DNA of 64,000 bases from assembly GCA_963843285.1 (NCBI GenBank), contig CAWJJO010000002.1, positions 248,001 to 312,000 on the forward strand, written 5' to 3'. Each line of letters begins with the position of its first letter. The stretch's first letter is position 1. Both the position numbers and the translations under genes were made by a program. The notes beneath the pieces were generated by a model. The model saw nothing but the letters and a program-made list of their open reading frames with translations, was not told the origin of the DNA and did not search any database. Source of the stretch: CAZDDB01 sp963843285. GTDB lineage: Bacteria > Acidobacteriota > HRBIN11 > JAKEFK01. Shown piece by piece: positions 26,213 through 34,706 of the stretch.

Positions 26213-26271
26213 TGAGTCCCCTCTTAATAGGCCTAACCTGGGCCCTGGAGTTCATCCAGGGCCCTTTTTTT
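26213..26271 (+). ncRNA. Candidate small RNA (~60 nt) or attenuated leader
   Basis: Predicted from a consensus-like promoter just upstream and an unusually strong terminator at its end. The transcript would hold about 27 unpaired bases (CATAGTGAGTCCCCTC...) then the terminator hairpin. No ORF of sensible size is inside. If some transcription reads through, it would reach tRNA-Phe about 290 bp on. The rest of this 443-base gap holds a dispersed repeat (26276-26362) and ~195 bases with nothing recognisable before the tRNA. Confidence 0.45.
26240..26271 (+). terminator. Strong rho-independent terminator
   Basis: A perfect 10-bp stem GGGCCCTGGA/TCCAGGGCCC with a 5-base loop (GTTCA), followed by seven T residues. 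Confidence 0.88.
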
Positions 26272-26275
26272 GTGC

Positions 26276-26362
26276 GCATTGTGGAGCGCAGCATCCTGCC
26301 TGCATTATGGAGCGCAGGCCTCCGGCCTGCATTATGGGTCGCAGGCATCTTGCCTGCTATGA
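26276..26362. repeat. Short repeat array (GCATTATGGAGCGCAGGC units)
   Basis: Three consecutive related units of about 28-30 bp: GCATTGTGGAGCGCAGC.., GCATTATGGAGCGCAGGC.. and GCATTATGGGTCGCAGGC.. . Each is followed by a short sequence ending in CCTGC that can pair back with GCAGG. The reverse complement of the third unit occurs at 11297-11318. Confidence 0.7.
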
Positions 26363-26557
26363 ATCTCCAGGCACTGCTTTTGTGTCGCCATCATTCTTCC
26401 GAATGGCTCCGTTCCATTACGGCAGGAATCACAATTGTGAGATTCATTTCGTAAGTCATTCTAACCCCGCTGTTCGTTGATTTCCGTTCAGTCGTTTGCT
26501 ACTATTTAGGTTCTTTTAATACCCCTTTCAAGAAGTCTGTGTCTGTAAAACGTGAAT

Positions 26558-26630
26558 GCCGGGATAGCTCAGTCGGTAGAGCGAAGGACTGAAAATCCTT
26601 GCGTCGGCGGTTCGATTCCGTCTCCCGGCA
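26558..26630 (+). tRNA. tRNA-Phe (GAA)
   Basis: 73 nt. The acceptor GCCGGGA/TCCCGGC pairs perfectly with discriminator A. The anticodon arm AAGGA-CTGAAAA-TCCTT gives anticodon GAA. T-loop TTCGATT. The 3' CCA is not encoded. Confidence 0.97.
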
Positions 26631-26632
26631 TA

Positions 26633-27772
26633 TTGTTTGATGAGCGACTCAGACTCGTTGTCACGTTTCTCCTGTGGCTGCTGCTCCCCATCTTGTTTTC
26701 CTGCGGCAAGAAACCGGAAACAGGTACGGTAGAAATCCGTATTGGATTTTATGGCCCATTGACCGGCAACATGGCGAGTTTTGGGCGGCAAACCAAGCAG
26801 GGGATAGATCTTGCAATTTCTGAAGCGAACAAGACAGGAAAAGGTCCTCGAATCCTACTTTTTTCAGAAGATGATCGCGGAAATCCAGAGGAAGCTCAAA
26901 GCGCGGTAACCAAACTGATTACAAAGTATCGAGTGATGGCAATTCTTGGAGAGCCTTCGTCTTCGGGAAGTCTGGCCGGTGCCCCTGTATGTCAGCGAAA
27001 CGGCGTCCCGATGGTTACTCCAACAGCCACAAATCCAAAAGTCACAGAAGCCGGAGATTGTATTTTTCGTGTCTGTTGGATCGATCCTTTTCAGGGTGAG
27101 GTAATGGCAAGGTTTGGCGTTTCGAACATCAAAGCAAAACGGTTCGGAATTTTGTTTGATGTATCCAGTGATTATTCCACAGGGTTGTCCGAAGTTTTTG
27201 AGAACACGGTACGACAACTCGGCGGCGAAATTGTGAAGAGGGCATCATACAGTCTGGGAGATACCGATTTCTCGGCCCAGTTGACCGCAATTCATGTGTT
27301 CCAGCCGGATGCGATTTATGTTCCCGGTTATTATAACGAAGCAGGTTTGATCGTATTGCAGGCGCGCAAAATGGGAATCACGAGCGTCCTTCTTGGCGGC
27401 GATGGATGGGATTCTCCGTCATTGTGGGAAGTCGCCGGTGAAGCTCTGGATAATGCGTACTTTTGCACCCATTTTTTCCCGGGGGATCCGAATTCGCAGT
27501 CTTTTGTGCCGTCATTTCAAAAGCAATATGGTGAAATCCCTTCAGCCGGTGGAGCGCTTGGTTATGATGCGGCAAATCTACTCTTGCAGGCAATCCGGTC
27601 TGCAGGGAAACTTGAACCATCACACATTCGCAATGCAATCGCGGACATCCGCGATTTCAAAGGAGTTACGGGAACCATTCGGTTTGATTCGAAACGCAAC
27701 GCGGTCAAGCCCGCAATTGTTCTTCGTCTGGATCGAGGGAAAGCTTCTCTGGCCGAGCGAATTAGCCCTTGA
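26633..27772 (+). CDS. LivK-like ABC transporter substrate-binding lipoprotein
   Basis: A 379-residue type I periplasmic binding protein of the branched-chain amino acid family: IRIGFYGPLTGNMASFGRQTKQG, then GEPSSSGSLAGAPVCQRNGVPMVTP. A TTG at 26633, two bases after the tRNA, gives a proper lipoprotein signal (MFDERLRLVV..LLPILFSC). No other start makes sense: upstream codons lie in the tRNA and the next ATG is inside the mature protein. There is no Shine-Dalgarno, so translation may rely on processing of the tRNA transcript. No permease or ATPase genes are nearby, so it is an orphan receptor or uses components encoded elsewhere. Confidence 0.85.
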   Translation: MFDERLRLVVTFLLWLLLPILFSCGKKPETGTVEIRIGFYGPLTGNMASFGRQTKQGIDLAISEANKTGKGPRILLFSEDDRGNPEEAQSAVTKLITKYRVMAILGEPSSSGSLAGAPVCQRNGVPMVTPTATNPKVTEAGDCIFRVCWIDPFQGEVMARFGVSNIKAKRFGILFDVSSDYSTGLSEVFENTVRQLGGEIVKRASYSLGDTDFSAQLTAIHVFQPDAIYVPGYYNEAGLIVLQARKMGITSVLLGGDGWDSPSLWEVAGEALDNAYFCTHFFPGDPNSQSFVPSFQKQYGEIPSAGGALGYDAANLLLQAIRSAGKLEPSHIRNAIADIRDFKGVTGTIRFDSKRNAVKPAIVLRLDRGKASLAERISP

Positions 27773-27787
27773 TAAGGAGAAATCACG

Positions 27788-28543
27788 ATGGATTGGTTAA
27801 CTGATCCGCAGGCCTGGATCGGTCTGGTTACACTTACTGCCCTGGAAGTGGTTTTGGGGATTGACAACATCATTTTCATTTCGATTCTTTCGGGCAAACT
27901 GCCGCACGCGCAGCAGCCGAAAGCGCGGCGAATGGGACTTGCTGCCGCCATGATTACTCGGATTTTGTTGCTGTTTTCGCTGAGCTGGATCATGCGTCTG
28001 ACAGCTCCTCTGTTTTCGATTGCAAGCGTTGAGCTATCCGGGCGCGATCTGATCCTGATTATCGGTGGTTTGTTCTTGCTTGCCAAAAGCACCCACGAAA
28101 TTCATACAAAGCTCGAAGGGAAAGAAGGAGAGGCCTCAGCAAGGGTTCCCCCTTCATTCACAGGTGTGATCGTACAGATCATGTTTCTGGATATTATCTT
28201 CTCGCTGGATTCGGTGATTACGGCGGTCGGAATGATCAACCGTTTGGGAATCATGGTCACCGCCGTAGTTGTTTCAGTGATCATCATGTTGATTTTCGCC
28301 GAATCAGTCAGTAATTTCGTGAACCGGCATCCCACGATCAAGATCCTGGCGTTAAGTTTTCTTTTGATGATCGGTTTGCTGCTTGTTGCCGATGGCTTCC
28401 ATCAGCATATTCCCAAGGGATACGCATACTTTGCCATGGCATTCTCTGTTTTTGTAGAGATGGTGAATTTGAAAGCCGGTGCTCGACGCCGCGATCCTGT
28501 TCACCTACACGAGCCATATGTAAAAACGCAGCAAACCACGTAA
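27788..28543 (+). CDS. TerC family membrane protein
   Basis: A 251-residue protein with about seven helices. The N-terminal ALEVVLGIDNIIFISIL and the internal repeat DIIFSLDSVITAVG carry the paired acidic residues of the TerC fold. Family members are linked to tellurite resistance or metal (manganese) efflux. Good ribosome site (AAGGAGAAATC), 15 bp after the LivK-like gene and possibly co-transcribed with it. The ion cannot be told from sequence. Confidence 0.93.
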   Translation: MDWLTDPQAWIGLVTLTALEVVLGIDNIIFISILSGKLPHAQQPKARRMGLAAAMITRILLLFSLSWIMRLTAPLFSIASVELSGRDLILIIGGLFLLAKSTHEIHTKLEGKEGEASARVPPSFTGVIVQIMFLDIIFSLDSVITAVGMINRLGIMVTAVVVSVIIMLIFAESVSNFVNRHPTIKILALSFLLMIGLLLVADGFHQHIPKGYAYFAMAFSVFVEMVNLKAGARRRDPVHLHEPYVKTQQTT

Positions 28544-28573
28544 TATCGCAGTTGGAATGATGATGAGTTCAAT

Positions 28574-29647
28574 ATGAAAGCAATTGTCCTTACGGCGAAG
28601 GGAATTGTGGAGTTGCAGGAACGGCCAGAGCCGCAAATCGAGGGCCGCGGCGATGCGATTGTCCGAATCACTACGGCAGGGATCTGTGGTTCCGATCTCC
28701 ACATTCTCCACGGTCGCGATCCCGGAATGAAGCCCGGCACGATCATGGGACACGAATTCACCGGAATTGTGGAGACCACCGGAGAAGATGTAAATGGGGT
28801 GAACCCTGGGGATCGCGTGGTCGCGCCGTTTACAATCAATTGCGGTGAATGTTTTTATTGTTTACGCCAACTTCCGGCCAGATGCGTTCGCTCCCTCGGG
28901 TTTGGCTTTGTTACCGAAGAAGGGAGGGGTCTGCAAGGCGCTCAAGCAGAATTTGTGCGCGTGCCGCTGGCATCATCCACTTTATTAAAAGTACCGGAAC
29001 GGCGCAGCGATGGTTCGGCTCTGTTGGATGAAGAAGTCTTGTTCCTTGGAGACATTCTTTCAACAGCTTATTCGTGTGCTGAAGGCGCTTCGTTCCGAAA
29101 GGGGGATGTCGTCGTTGTGGTTGGCTGTGGGCCTGTCGGTTTGCTCTGTATTCTTGCCGCCACGTTGTTTGAGCCCGCAGCGATCGTCGCGGTTGATACT
29201 GTAGAGTATCGTTTGGAAAAGGCGCGTTCCCTGGGAGCGATTGCTGTTCAACCGGATGCAAACAGTGTTGAAAAGCTGATTCGCGACCTGACAGACGGGC
29301 GAGGCGCAGACGCGGCACTGGAGGCAGTGGGGCATCCGTCCGCACTGGATCTTGCGATTCGGCTTGTACGTCCCGGCGCTGTTGTTTCCATAGCCGGCTA
29401 TCATACGGAGCCGATATATCCGTTTCCGATTCATCAGGCGTATACAAAGAATCTTTCCATTCGAATCGGACGCTGCAATGCCAGGAAATACATGTCGCAG
29501 TTGCTTCCGATTGTTTTGGAGGGCCGCCTGCCGGTTACCAAAATCATCTCGCACATCCTGCCTTTGCAGGACGGCGTGCGTGGTTATGAGATCTTTGACC
29601 GGCGAATCGACTCGGCGCTAAAGGTGTTGCTGAAACCCGGGCTGTAG
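28574..29647 (+). CDS. Zinc-dependent medium-chain alcohol dehydrogenase
   Basis: A 357-residue MDR enzyme. Catalytic zinc region AGICGSDLHILHG and MGHEFTGIV; structural-zinc loop C-x2-C-x2-C-x7-C (CGECFYCLRQLPARC); NAD-binding GCGPVGLLCILAA. It oxidises an alcohol or polyol with NAD(P)+; the substrate is not clear (the glutathione-independent formaldehyde dehydrogenase and threonine/sorbitol dehydrogenase groups look alike here). It begins 30 bp after terC. Confidence 0.88.
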   Translation: MKAIVLTAKGIVELQERPEPQIEGRGDAIVRITTAGICGSDLHILHGRDPGMKPGTIMGHEFTGIVETTGEDVNGVNPGDRVVAPFTINCGECFYCLRQLPARCVRSLGFGFVTEEGRGLQGAQAEFVRVPLASSTLLKVPERRSDGSALLDEEVLFLGDILSTAYSCAEGASFRKGDVVVVVGCGPVGLLCILAATLFEPAAIVAVDTVEYRLEKARSLGAIAVQPDANSVEKLIRDLTDGRGADAALEAVGHPSALDLAIRLVRPGAVVSIAGYHTEPIYPFPIHQAYTKNLSIRIGRCNARKYMSQLLPIVLEGRLPVTKIISHILPLQDGVRGYEIFDRRIDSALKVLLKPGL

Positions 29648-29679
29648 CTGGTAGTAGTCACTTCAGTCGTAACTCTTCC

Positions 29680-29699
29680 GTAGCGAATGAATTCGCTAC
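29680..29699. repeat. GTAGCGAATGAATTCGCTAC hairpin
   Basis: An 8-bp perfect stem GTAGCGAA/TTCGCTAC with loop TGAA, between two convergent genes. It may act as a bidirectional transcription stop, although there is no T-tract. It is probably one of the dispersed repeats. Confidence 0.55.
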
Positions 29700-31429
29700 T
29701 ACAAACATTGCAGGAGCACGAAGGCATCATCCCGGTGAAGAACCTTACAAAACGGCCGAAGCTGTTTTAGAAGAATCTGAAAATTCCGTTTGCGTCCGGG
29801 TGAAATCCAGTTGCGATGGATCAATACCAGATTGATACCGTTTTCTCGCAAGATTTTCTGCAGATTCTCCGAATTGTCAAAACTCTGGTCCACACTGCCG
29901 ATGATGCGGCTGGAGTTCGGAGGAATGTAGCCGCTATCTCCGTTTACAGTCCATTTGGTATGGTAGTAATGCATGAAACTGTAAAACCCGTCGCTACTGA
30001 GCCTGCATCCTCCTCTTCCCGCCAGGTTTATGCAGCTTCTTCCCGACGGCAGCTCCAGAAGTATTTCTCCCGGAAGATCCTGGATACGCTGATAAACATA
30101 CTTGAATCTGTATACACCTGAGTAATTCCACCGGTAAAAGGGACTATAGGTGTCAAGCAGAACGAAGCTTGCAAGAAAGACGGTAAGAGCGATCTGAAAG
30201 GGTAGGGAAATGCGCTCAATCTTGATTTTGTGAAAACACCAGCACACGAGAAGACTCAACGGTAAGGACATCAGAACAATCACTCGCGAAGTCGCTCGAA
30301 TCGAACGGAAGATGAAGTGTGCCTGATACAGATAGTAGTATGGCATTCGGATTTCCGTGCTCACTCCCCCGATGTGAAGATATGGACCCAGACTGAAGAG
30401 TCCCAGCAAAATCAGAAAAAGCACGCAACAGGAAGCGACAGGTGAAATAGACCGTTTCCAAAGAAACGTGAGGCACTCAATGCATCCTGCTAAGAACGCG
30501 ATGAGTCCCGCAAATCCCAAAAACATGCCGATCTCGCGGTGTTTCCAAGCGCTCCGTCGATTCAGTAATCCAGGAAGCGGATACGGTGTCGGTCTGCTGG
30601 AGGGTCTCACGTATCTCAGAGGGTCAGGAGCAAACGCATCTACATCCGAAACAGATCGCTCTTTTCTGATCTCACGTCTGAAATCCAGGTACGGTTTGTT
30701 GACCACCAGAAGGATTCCCGTGAGAAGAACTCCCGACACAATACAGGCAAGGACGTTTTTTTTGGAACACAGCGGACGCAGCTGCCCTTTCTTGTGCACG
30801 TACAGACCGAATATCAGGAAAAACAGTGGACAGAATAGCGCTGAGAAAACCTGCAAATAGATCCCCACCAGCATCTGTAAAAGCAACGCGAGAGACGATA
30901 GAAAGATGTAGCGAGTCCTTCCAGTCCTGGAAAACTGCAAGGCAAAAAATACCATCCATGGCAGGAATCCATAAAAGTTGATTTGCGCATGCTGGTGAAC
31001 AAAAGCGGGAAGGTACGCAAAAAAGAGGCCGCTCGCGATTAGACCGGGAAGATCGGTGGAGATTTCGCGTCCCACGAAATAAAATCCGGTGATGGCGATC
31101 AATAGTTGAATCCCGAGGATGAAGACATAGGTACCTTCCGGATCGTGTGTTAGAAGATAATAGGGAGACCCGATCAATGAGTGCAGATAAAAATGCTCCG
31201 TGTATGCCAGAGTGTTCTTGTTTGGATAAAAAATGCGACGGTCGGTCCAGTGATCGAAATCCAACCGTTCTACCTTCTGGAGGTTATTGAGGATTGCGTA
31301 CTGAATTACTCCGCCGTCACTTCCCGGCGAAAGATTGCCACCACGAGGATATCCTAGAACAAAAATCCCATATGCCGCAATCGCAATGAAGTACAACGCA
31401 AAATGAAGCCTTTTATCCGCGTATGCCAC
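29699..31429 (-). CDS. Multi-pass membrane protein, GT-C-like, unknown
   Basis: A 576-residue protein with about eleven helices and a C-terminal soluble part (~430-576). It lacks a motif I can name with certainty. The layout (acidic first loop near SDGGVIQYAILNN, then long helical core) resembles polyprenyl-phosphate-dependent glycosyltransferases and YfhO-like proteins. The start is GTG at 31429. Transcribed alone, divergent from the protease gene at 31545. Confidence 0.6.
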   Translation of the reverse strand: MAYADKRLHFALYFIAIAAYGIFVLGYPRGGNLSPGSDGGVIQYAILNNLQKVERLDFDHWTDRRIFYPNKNTLAYTEHFYLHSLIGSPYYLLTHDPEGTYVFILGIQLLIAITGFYFVGREISTDLPGLIASGLFFAYLPAFVHQHAQINFYGFLPWMVFFALQFSRTGRTRYIFLSSLALLLQMLVGIYLQVFSALFCPLFFLIFGLYVHKKGQLRPLCSKKNVLACIVSGVLLTGILLVVNKPYLDFRREIRKERSVSDVDAFAPDPLRYVRPSSRPTPYPLPGLLNRRSAWKHREIGMFLGFAGLIAFLAGCIECLTFLWKRSISPVASCCVLFLILLGLFSLGPYLHIGGVSTEIRMPYYYLYQAHFIFRSIRATSRVIVLMSLPLSLLVCWCFHKIKIERISLPFQIALTVFLASFVLLDTYSPFYRWNYSGVYRFKYVYQRIQDLPGEILLELPSGRSCINLAGRGGCRLSSDGFYSFMHYYHTKWTVNGDSGYIPPNSSRIIGSVDQSFDNSENLQKILRENGINLVLIHRNWISPGRKRNFQILLKQLRPFCKVLHRDDAFVLLQCL

Positions 31430-31544
31430 ATTTCATTGTAAAGGCATGGAGACAAATGATCCAGTTTGCCATCCTCTTGGAAGGGACCTATTTTGTGACT
31501 GATTCATAAGTATAATGTGCAGGGGAATGGATTCAGGACTTTAT

Positions 31545-33590
31545 ATGAAATTTGTCAACTGTTTTCTTGCTCTGGTTTTGTTTTTTGCTTTTTCTGGGAA
31601 CGTTTCGGCGGGAGCGATCCTTTCACAACCCGAAGTGGAGAGGGCCATCCAGGCCGTCTATCCGGCTTTAATTCAGATCAAGGTGGTTGTCACCGAATAT
31701 GACGAAGGCCGGGAACGCAAACAACAAGCTGCCGGCAGCGGTGTGATCATCTCCCCGGAGGGTTATGCCGTTACCAATCATCATGTTGTTGGAAGGGCGA
31801 GTGCGATTCGCGTTGTGCTTTCTTCCAAAGAGGAGTTGGAAGCTACTCTAGTTGGTACGGATCCGTTGACGGATATCTCGGTGATCCGCCTGAATCTGGC
31901 CGATCGTCCAAAAGGCGCAGTGCTGCCATCTGCAGGATTTGGTGATTCGAACGAATTGAAGATCGGCGATCCCGTTCTGGCGATGGGTTCGCCGCTGGCT
32001 CTTTCGCAATCAGTGACCCAGGGAATTGTTGCGAACCGGGACATGATGATGCCATGGATTTTTGGCAACAGTCTATTGTTGGACGGAGAAGATGTTGGAA
32101 TGCTGGTCAAGTGGATCGGGCACGACGCTCAAATATTGCCCGGTAATTCAGGAGGGCCGCTTGTCAATCTGCGCGGTGAGGTGATTGGGATCAATGAAAT
32201 CAGTCTCGCCGGTGGAATCGCAGGCGCGATTCCAAGCGATCTCGTAAAAACGATTTCAAAAGAATTAATTGAAAACGGAAAAGTCCGGCGCGCCTGGATT
32301 GGCGCGGATTTCCAGCCTCTTTTGAAAACTATTCCGGAAGACCAAAAGGGCGTCCTGGTCGGTGGTGTTCTGTCAGGTTCTCCGGCAGAGAAAGCTGGAT
32401 TGCATGCCGGAGACGTCGTCTTGTCCGTAGACGGCGGACCGGTAGATGCGCGGTTCCGCGAGCAACTACCACTATTTCATCAGCTACTCTTAAGCAAACC
32501 GGTCGGGAGCACAGTGGAATTGCGCGTGTTGCGCGAGGGAAAGGAATCGACCCTTCGGGTCTTGACACAACTGCGGGAGGACGCTCTCGGGCGGGAGCAA
32601 GAATCGAGGGAGTGGGGTCTTGTTGTGGAGGCGATTACGAATCTAGCCGCCCTGGAGTTGGAACGACCGTCCAAGGAAGGAGTCAGCGTTAGTAGTGTAA
32701 CGCGTGGCGGACCCGCGGATCAGGCCACTCTCCCACTTCTGCCTGATGATGTGATCGTTGAGATCGGAGGGAAGAGTGTAGCAGATAAAGAAGCATTTTT
32801 CCGAATTACGGAAGAGATTACGCGGGATCGAAAGTCGCCCGTGCCCACGGTTGTAGGGATTGAGCGCAAAACGGAAAAACTGCTGAGTCTCGTTGATATC
32901 GGCATCCGTACTCCACAGGTGCCTGTTCCCGAAGCACGCAAAGCCTGGCTTCCGGTAGCTACGCAGGTGCTTTCCAGGAAGCTGGCAGCAGCTCTTGGTT
33001 TGGAAGGAAAATCGGGAGTTCGAGTGACGGATGTATTTGGCGGAAGCACCGCGGAAGCCGCAGGTTTTCGCGTTGGAGACGTCATTACAAAAATAGATCA
33101 GGAAACTGTGGAAGCTTCCGCTCCACAGGATTCCGAAGTCTTTGAATCGATGATTCGCCAGTATCGCATTGGAAGCACTCCGGTATTTACTGTCGTTCGA
33201 GACGGAAAGGAAATGCAAATTACGGCGCCGCTGGTGGCCCAGTATAAAGAAGAACGGGAATTGCCGGTGTATGAGAATGTGGACCTGGAATTTCGCGCGC
33301 GTGATATTTCCGACATCGAACGGCTGGAGCAAAAGTCCAAACAATCGGGCGCACTGGTTATTTTTGTACAGCCGGGAGGCTGGGCTGCGGTTGGCGGATT
33401 GCGCCCGGGGGACTTGATTCAAGAGGTCAATGGAAACCGGGTTGCGCAGCTGAGTGATCTCAAATCTCATCTGGATCTTGCAAAGAAGAATCGTGCGAAG
33501 CAAGTCGACATACTGATCCGAAGCGGAGTACACAGCCATTTTGTTGAGTTGGAACCGGTTTGGCGCGATGAAGCGGAGACCTCAAAGTAG
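31545..33590 (+). CDS. HtrA/DegP-like serine protease with four PDZ-like domains
   Basis: A 681-residue exported protease with a signal peptide (MKFVNCFLALVLFFAFSGNVSAG). The trypsin-like domain has an intact triad: His80 (VTNHHVV), Asp110 (DPLTDISVI) and Ser202 (LPGNSGGPL). Four PDZ-like modules follow (about 270-360, 370-465, 475-575 and 595-675), each with a GDVI/GDLI-type carboxylate-binding edge (AGDVV, PDDVI, VGDVI, PGDLI). HtrA proteins usually have one or two. It likely degrades or refolds misfolded periplasmic proteins. ATGs upstream (31515, 31527) would add residues before the signal peptide. TATAAT at 31511 may be part of the promoter, but no -35 is convincing. The next gene is 10 bp on. 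Confidence 0.9.
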   Translation: MKFVNCFLALVLFFAFSGNVSAGAILSQPEVERAIQAVYPALIQIKVVVTEYDEGRERKQQAAGSGVIISPEGYAVTNHHVVGRASAIRVVLSSKEELEATLVGTDPLTDISVIRLNLADRPKGAVLPSAGFGDSNELKIGDPVLAMGSPLALSQSVTQGIVANRDMMMPWIFGNSLLLDGEDVGMLVKWIGHDAQILPGNSGGPLVNLRGEVIGINEISLAGGIAGAIPSDLVKTISKELIENGKVRRAWIGADFQPLLKTIPEDQKGVLVGGVLSGSPAEKAGLHAGDVVLSVDGGPVDARFREQLPLFHQLLLSKPVGSTVELRVLREGKESTLRVLTQLREDALGREQESREWGLVVEAITNLAALELERPSKEGVSVSSVTRGGPADQATLPLLPDDVIVEIGGKSVADKEAFFRITEEITRDRKSPVPTVVGIERKTEKLLSLVDIGIRTPQVPVPEARKAWLPVATQVLSRKLAAALGLEGKSGVRVTDVFGGSTAEAAGFRVGDVITKIDQETVEASAPQDSEVFESMIRQYRIGSTPVFTVVRDGKEMQITAPLVAQYKEERELPVYENVDLEFRARDISDIERLEQKSKQSGALVIFVQPGGWAAVGGLRPGDLIQEVNGNRVAQLSDLKSHLDLAKKNRAKQVDILIRSGVHSHFVELEPVWRDEAETSK

Positions 33591-33600
33591 AGGAGAAATC

Positions 33601-34470
33601 ATGTTGATGCGAAGGATTTGTTCGTTTTTGCTCTTGTTTGCTGTTTCCTTTGCCGTTCCATTGCATGCGGCTGATTTGAAGGCAGCGGCCCGCCAGGCGG
33701 CAGGTCGCTGGAAGAAAGCAGTTGTAAACGTGAAACTTGTAGCAAAGGTGAAGTTACCGAATCGCGAAGAGGACCAGAAACTTGAGGTAATAGGCACTGT
33801 GATTGATCCTTCCGGTCTCACTGTAGTGTCGGCGCAATCCATTGATCCGGCGGCGATGATCCGAACTTTTTTCAATTCTGTTTCTTCCGACCAGGGCCAG
33901 GATTTCAAGTTTGAATCCGAGGTACGGGAAACGGCGTTGATTCTGGATGACGGAACAGAAGTGGAAGCGGATGTCGTTTTGAAAGATAGCGATCTGGATC
34001 TGGCATTCGTCCGGCCGCGCGACTCCTCCCGGACATACGAGTTTGTTCCGCTAAAATCGCCATCTGCTTCGCCGGAGCTGCTGGAGGATGTATTTGTCAT
34101 CGGCCGTCTGAGTCGCTCGGAAAACCGATCCATTTCCGTCGCAACAGGAACTGTCCAATCCTTCGTGAAGGGTCCGCGTCCGTTCTATGTTTGCAATGAC
34201 GAATTGTCCGCTGCCAGTGTGGGAACCATTGCGTTTAACGCGAACGGAGCTACCCTTGGTGTGTTCGTATTGAAGGCGAAGCAGAATACCGGGGATGGCG
34301 GCATGGGAGCGTTAATGAGCATGATGACCGGAGGGCGTGGAGGCACCGGATCCACTGTGATTTTACGTCCTGTGGAGGATGTGATTGAGGTGGCCACCCA
34401 GGCAAAAGAAGTAAAGTTGCCGGAGAAAGCGCCGCAAACGCAGACAGCGCCCGTCACACAACAACACTAA
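33601..34470 (+). CDS. Protease-dead HtrA-like secreted protein
   Basis: A 289-residue protein with signal peptide (RRICSFLLLFAVSFAVPLHAA). It follows the HtrA gene at 10 bp with a good AGGAG site, so the two are one operon. The fold traces a trypsin-like protease: VIGTVIDPSGLTVVSAQS sits where HtrA has GVIIS..AVTNHHV, so the catalytic His is missing. LKDSDLDLAFVRP keeps the Asp. SAASVGTIAFNANGATLGV replaces GNSGGP, so the Ser is missing. It has no PDZ domain; the C-terminus is Gly/Met- then Gln/Thr-rich. It probably acts as a non-catalytic partner or regulator of the upstream protease. That role is inference. Confidence 0.75.
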   Translation: MLMRRICSFLLLFAVSFAVPLHAADLKAAARQAAGRWKKAVVNVKLVAKVKLPNREEDQKLEVIGTVIDPSGLTVVSAQSIDPAAMIRTFFNSVSSDQGQDFKFESEVRETALILDDGTEVEADVVLKDSDLDLAFVRPRDSSRTYEFVPLKSPSASPELLEDVFVIGRLSRSENRSISVATGTVQSFVKGPRPFYVCNDELSAASVGTIAFNANGATLGVFVLKAKQNTGDGGMGALMSMMTGGRGGTGSTVILRPVEDVIEVATQAKEVKLPEKAPQTQTAPVTQQH

Positions 34471-34471
34471 T

Positions 34472-34706
34472 GTAGGGGCTGCTGCATTTGCCCTGTGAAC
34501 AGCCAGATGACAGGGTTGTTGTTCACATCAAAAGCAATTTGTAAACACAAAGTGAAAGCAAATGCACAGGCCGGCTCAGCAGCGATATGATTTGCACTTC
34601 ACCCAGACGGGCCTGAGCATTTTTAGCAGCGAACAAAATCTTGGACGAAGGCACCTATCGCCAATTGCCGCCGGAGCGACACAATCAGGGAAAATGCTCA
34701 GCCCCT
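34472..34706. repeat. Inverted-repeat element of ~235 bp
   Basis: The left end GTAGGGGCTGCTGCATTTGC (from 34472) is complementary, with a few mismatches, to the right end AAAATGCTCAGCCCCTAC (to 34706), a terminal repeat of roughly 25 bp. Internal pieces (GCAAATGCACAGGCCGGCTC, GGGCCTGAGCATTTTTAGC) repeat the same theme. No ORF is present. The right end contains the stop codon of the sulfatase-TPR gene. Confidence 0.6.

Noticed and set aside
26276..26362. CRISPR-like array
   Set aside because: Only three related units, imperfect and without spacers of constant length; each folds on itself. No cas genes in the window.
26552..26632. N-terminal extension of the LivK-like protein through tRNA-Phe (MNAGIAQSVERR...)
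   Set aside because: This is a translation of the tRNA gene, a common annotation artefact.
32643..33539. Open reading frame of 298 codons antisense to the HtrA gene
   Set aside because: The PDZ-like domains on the plus strand explain the sequence.
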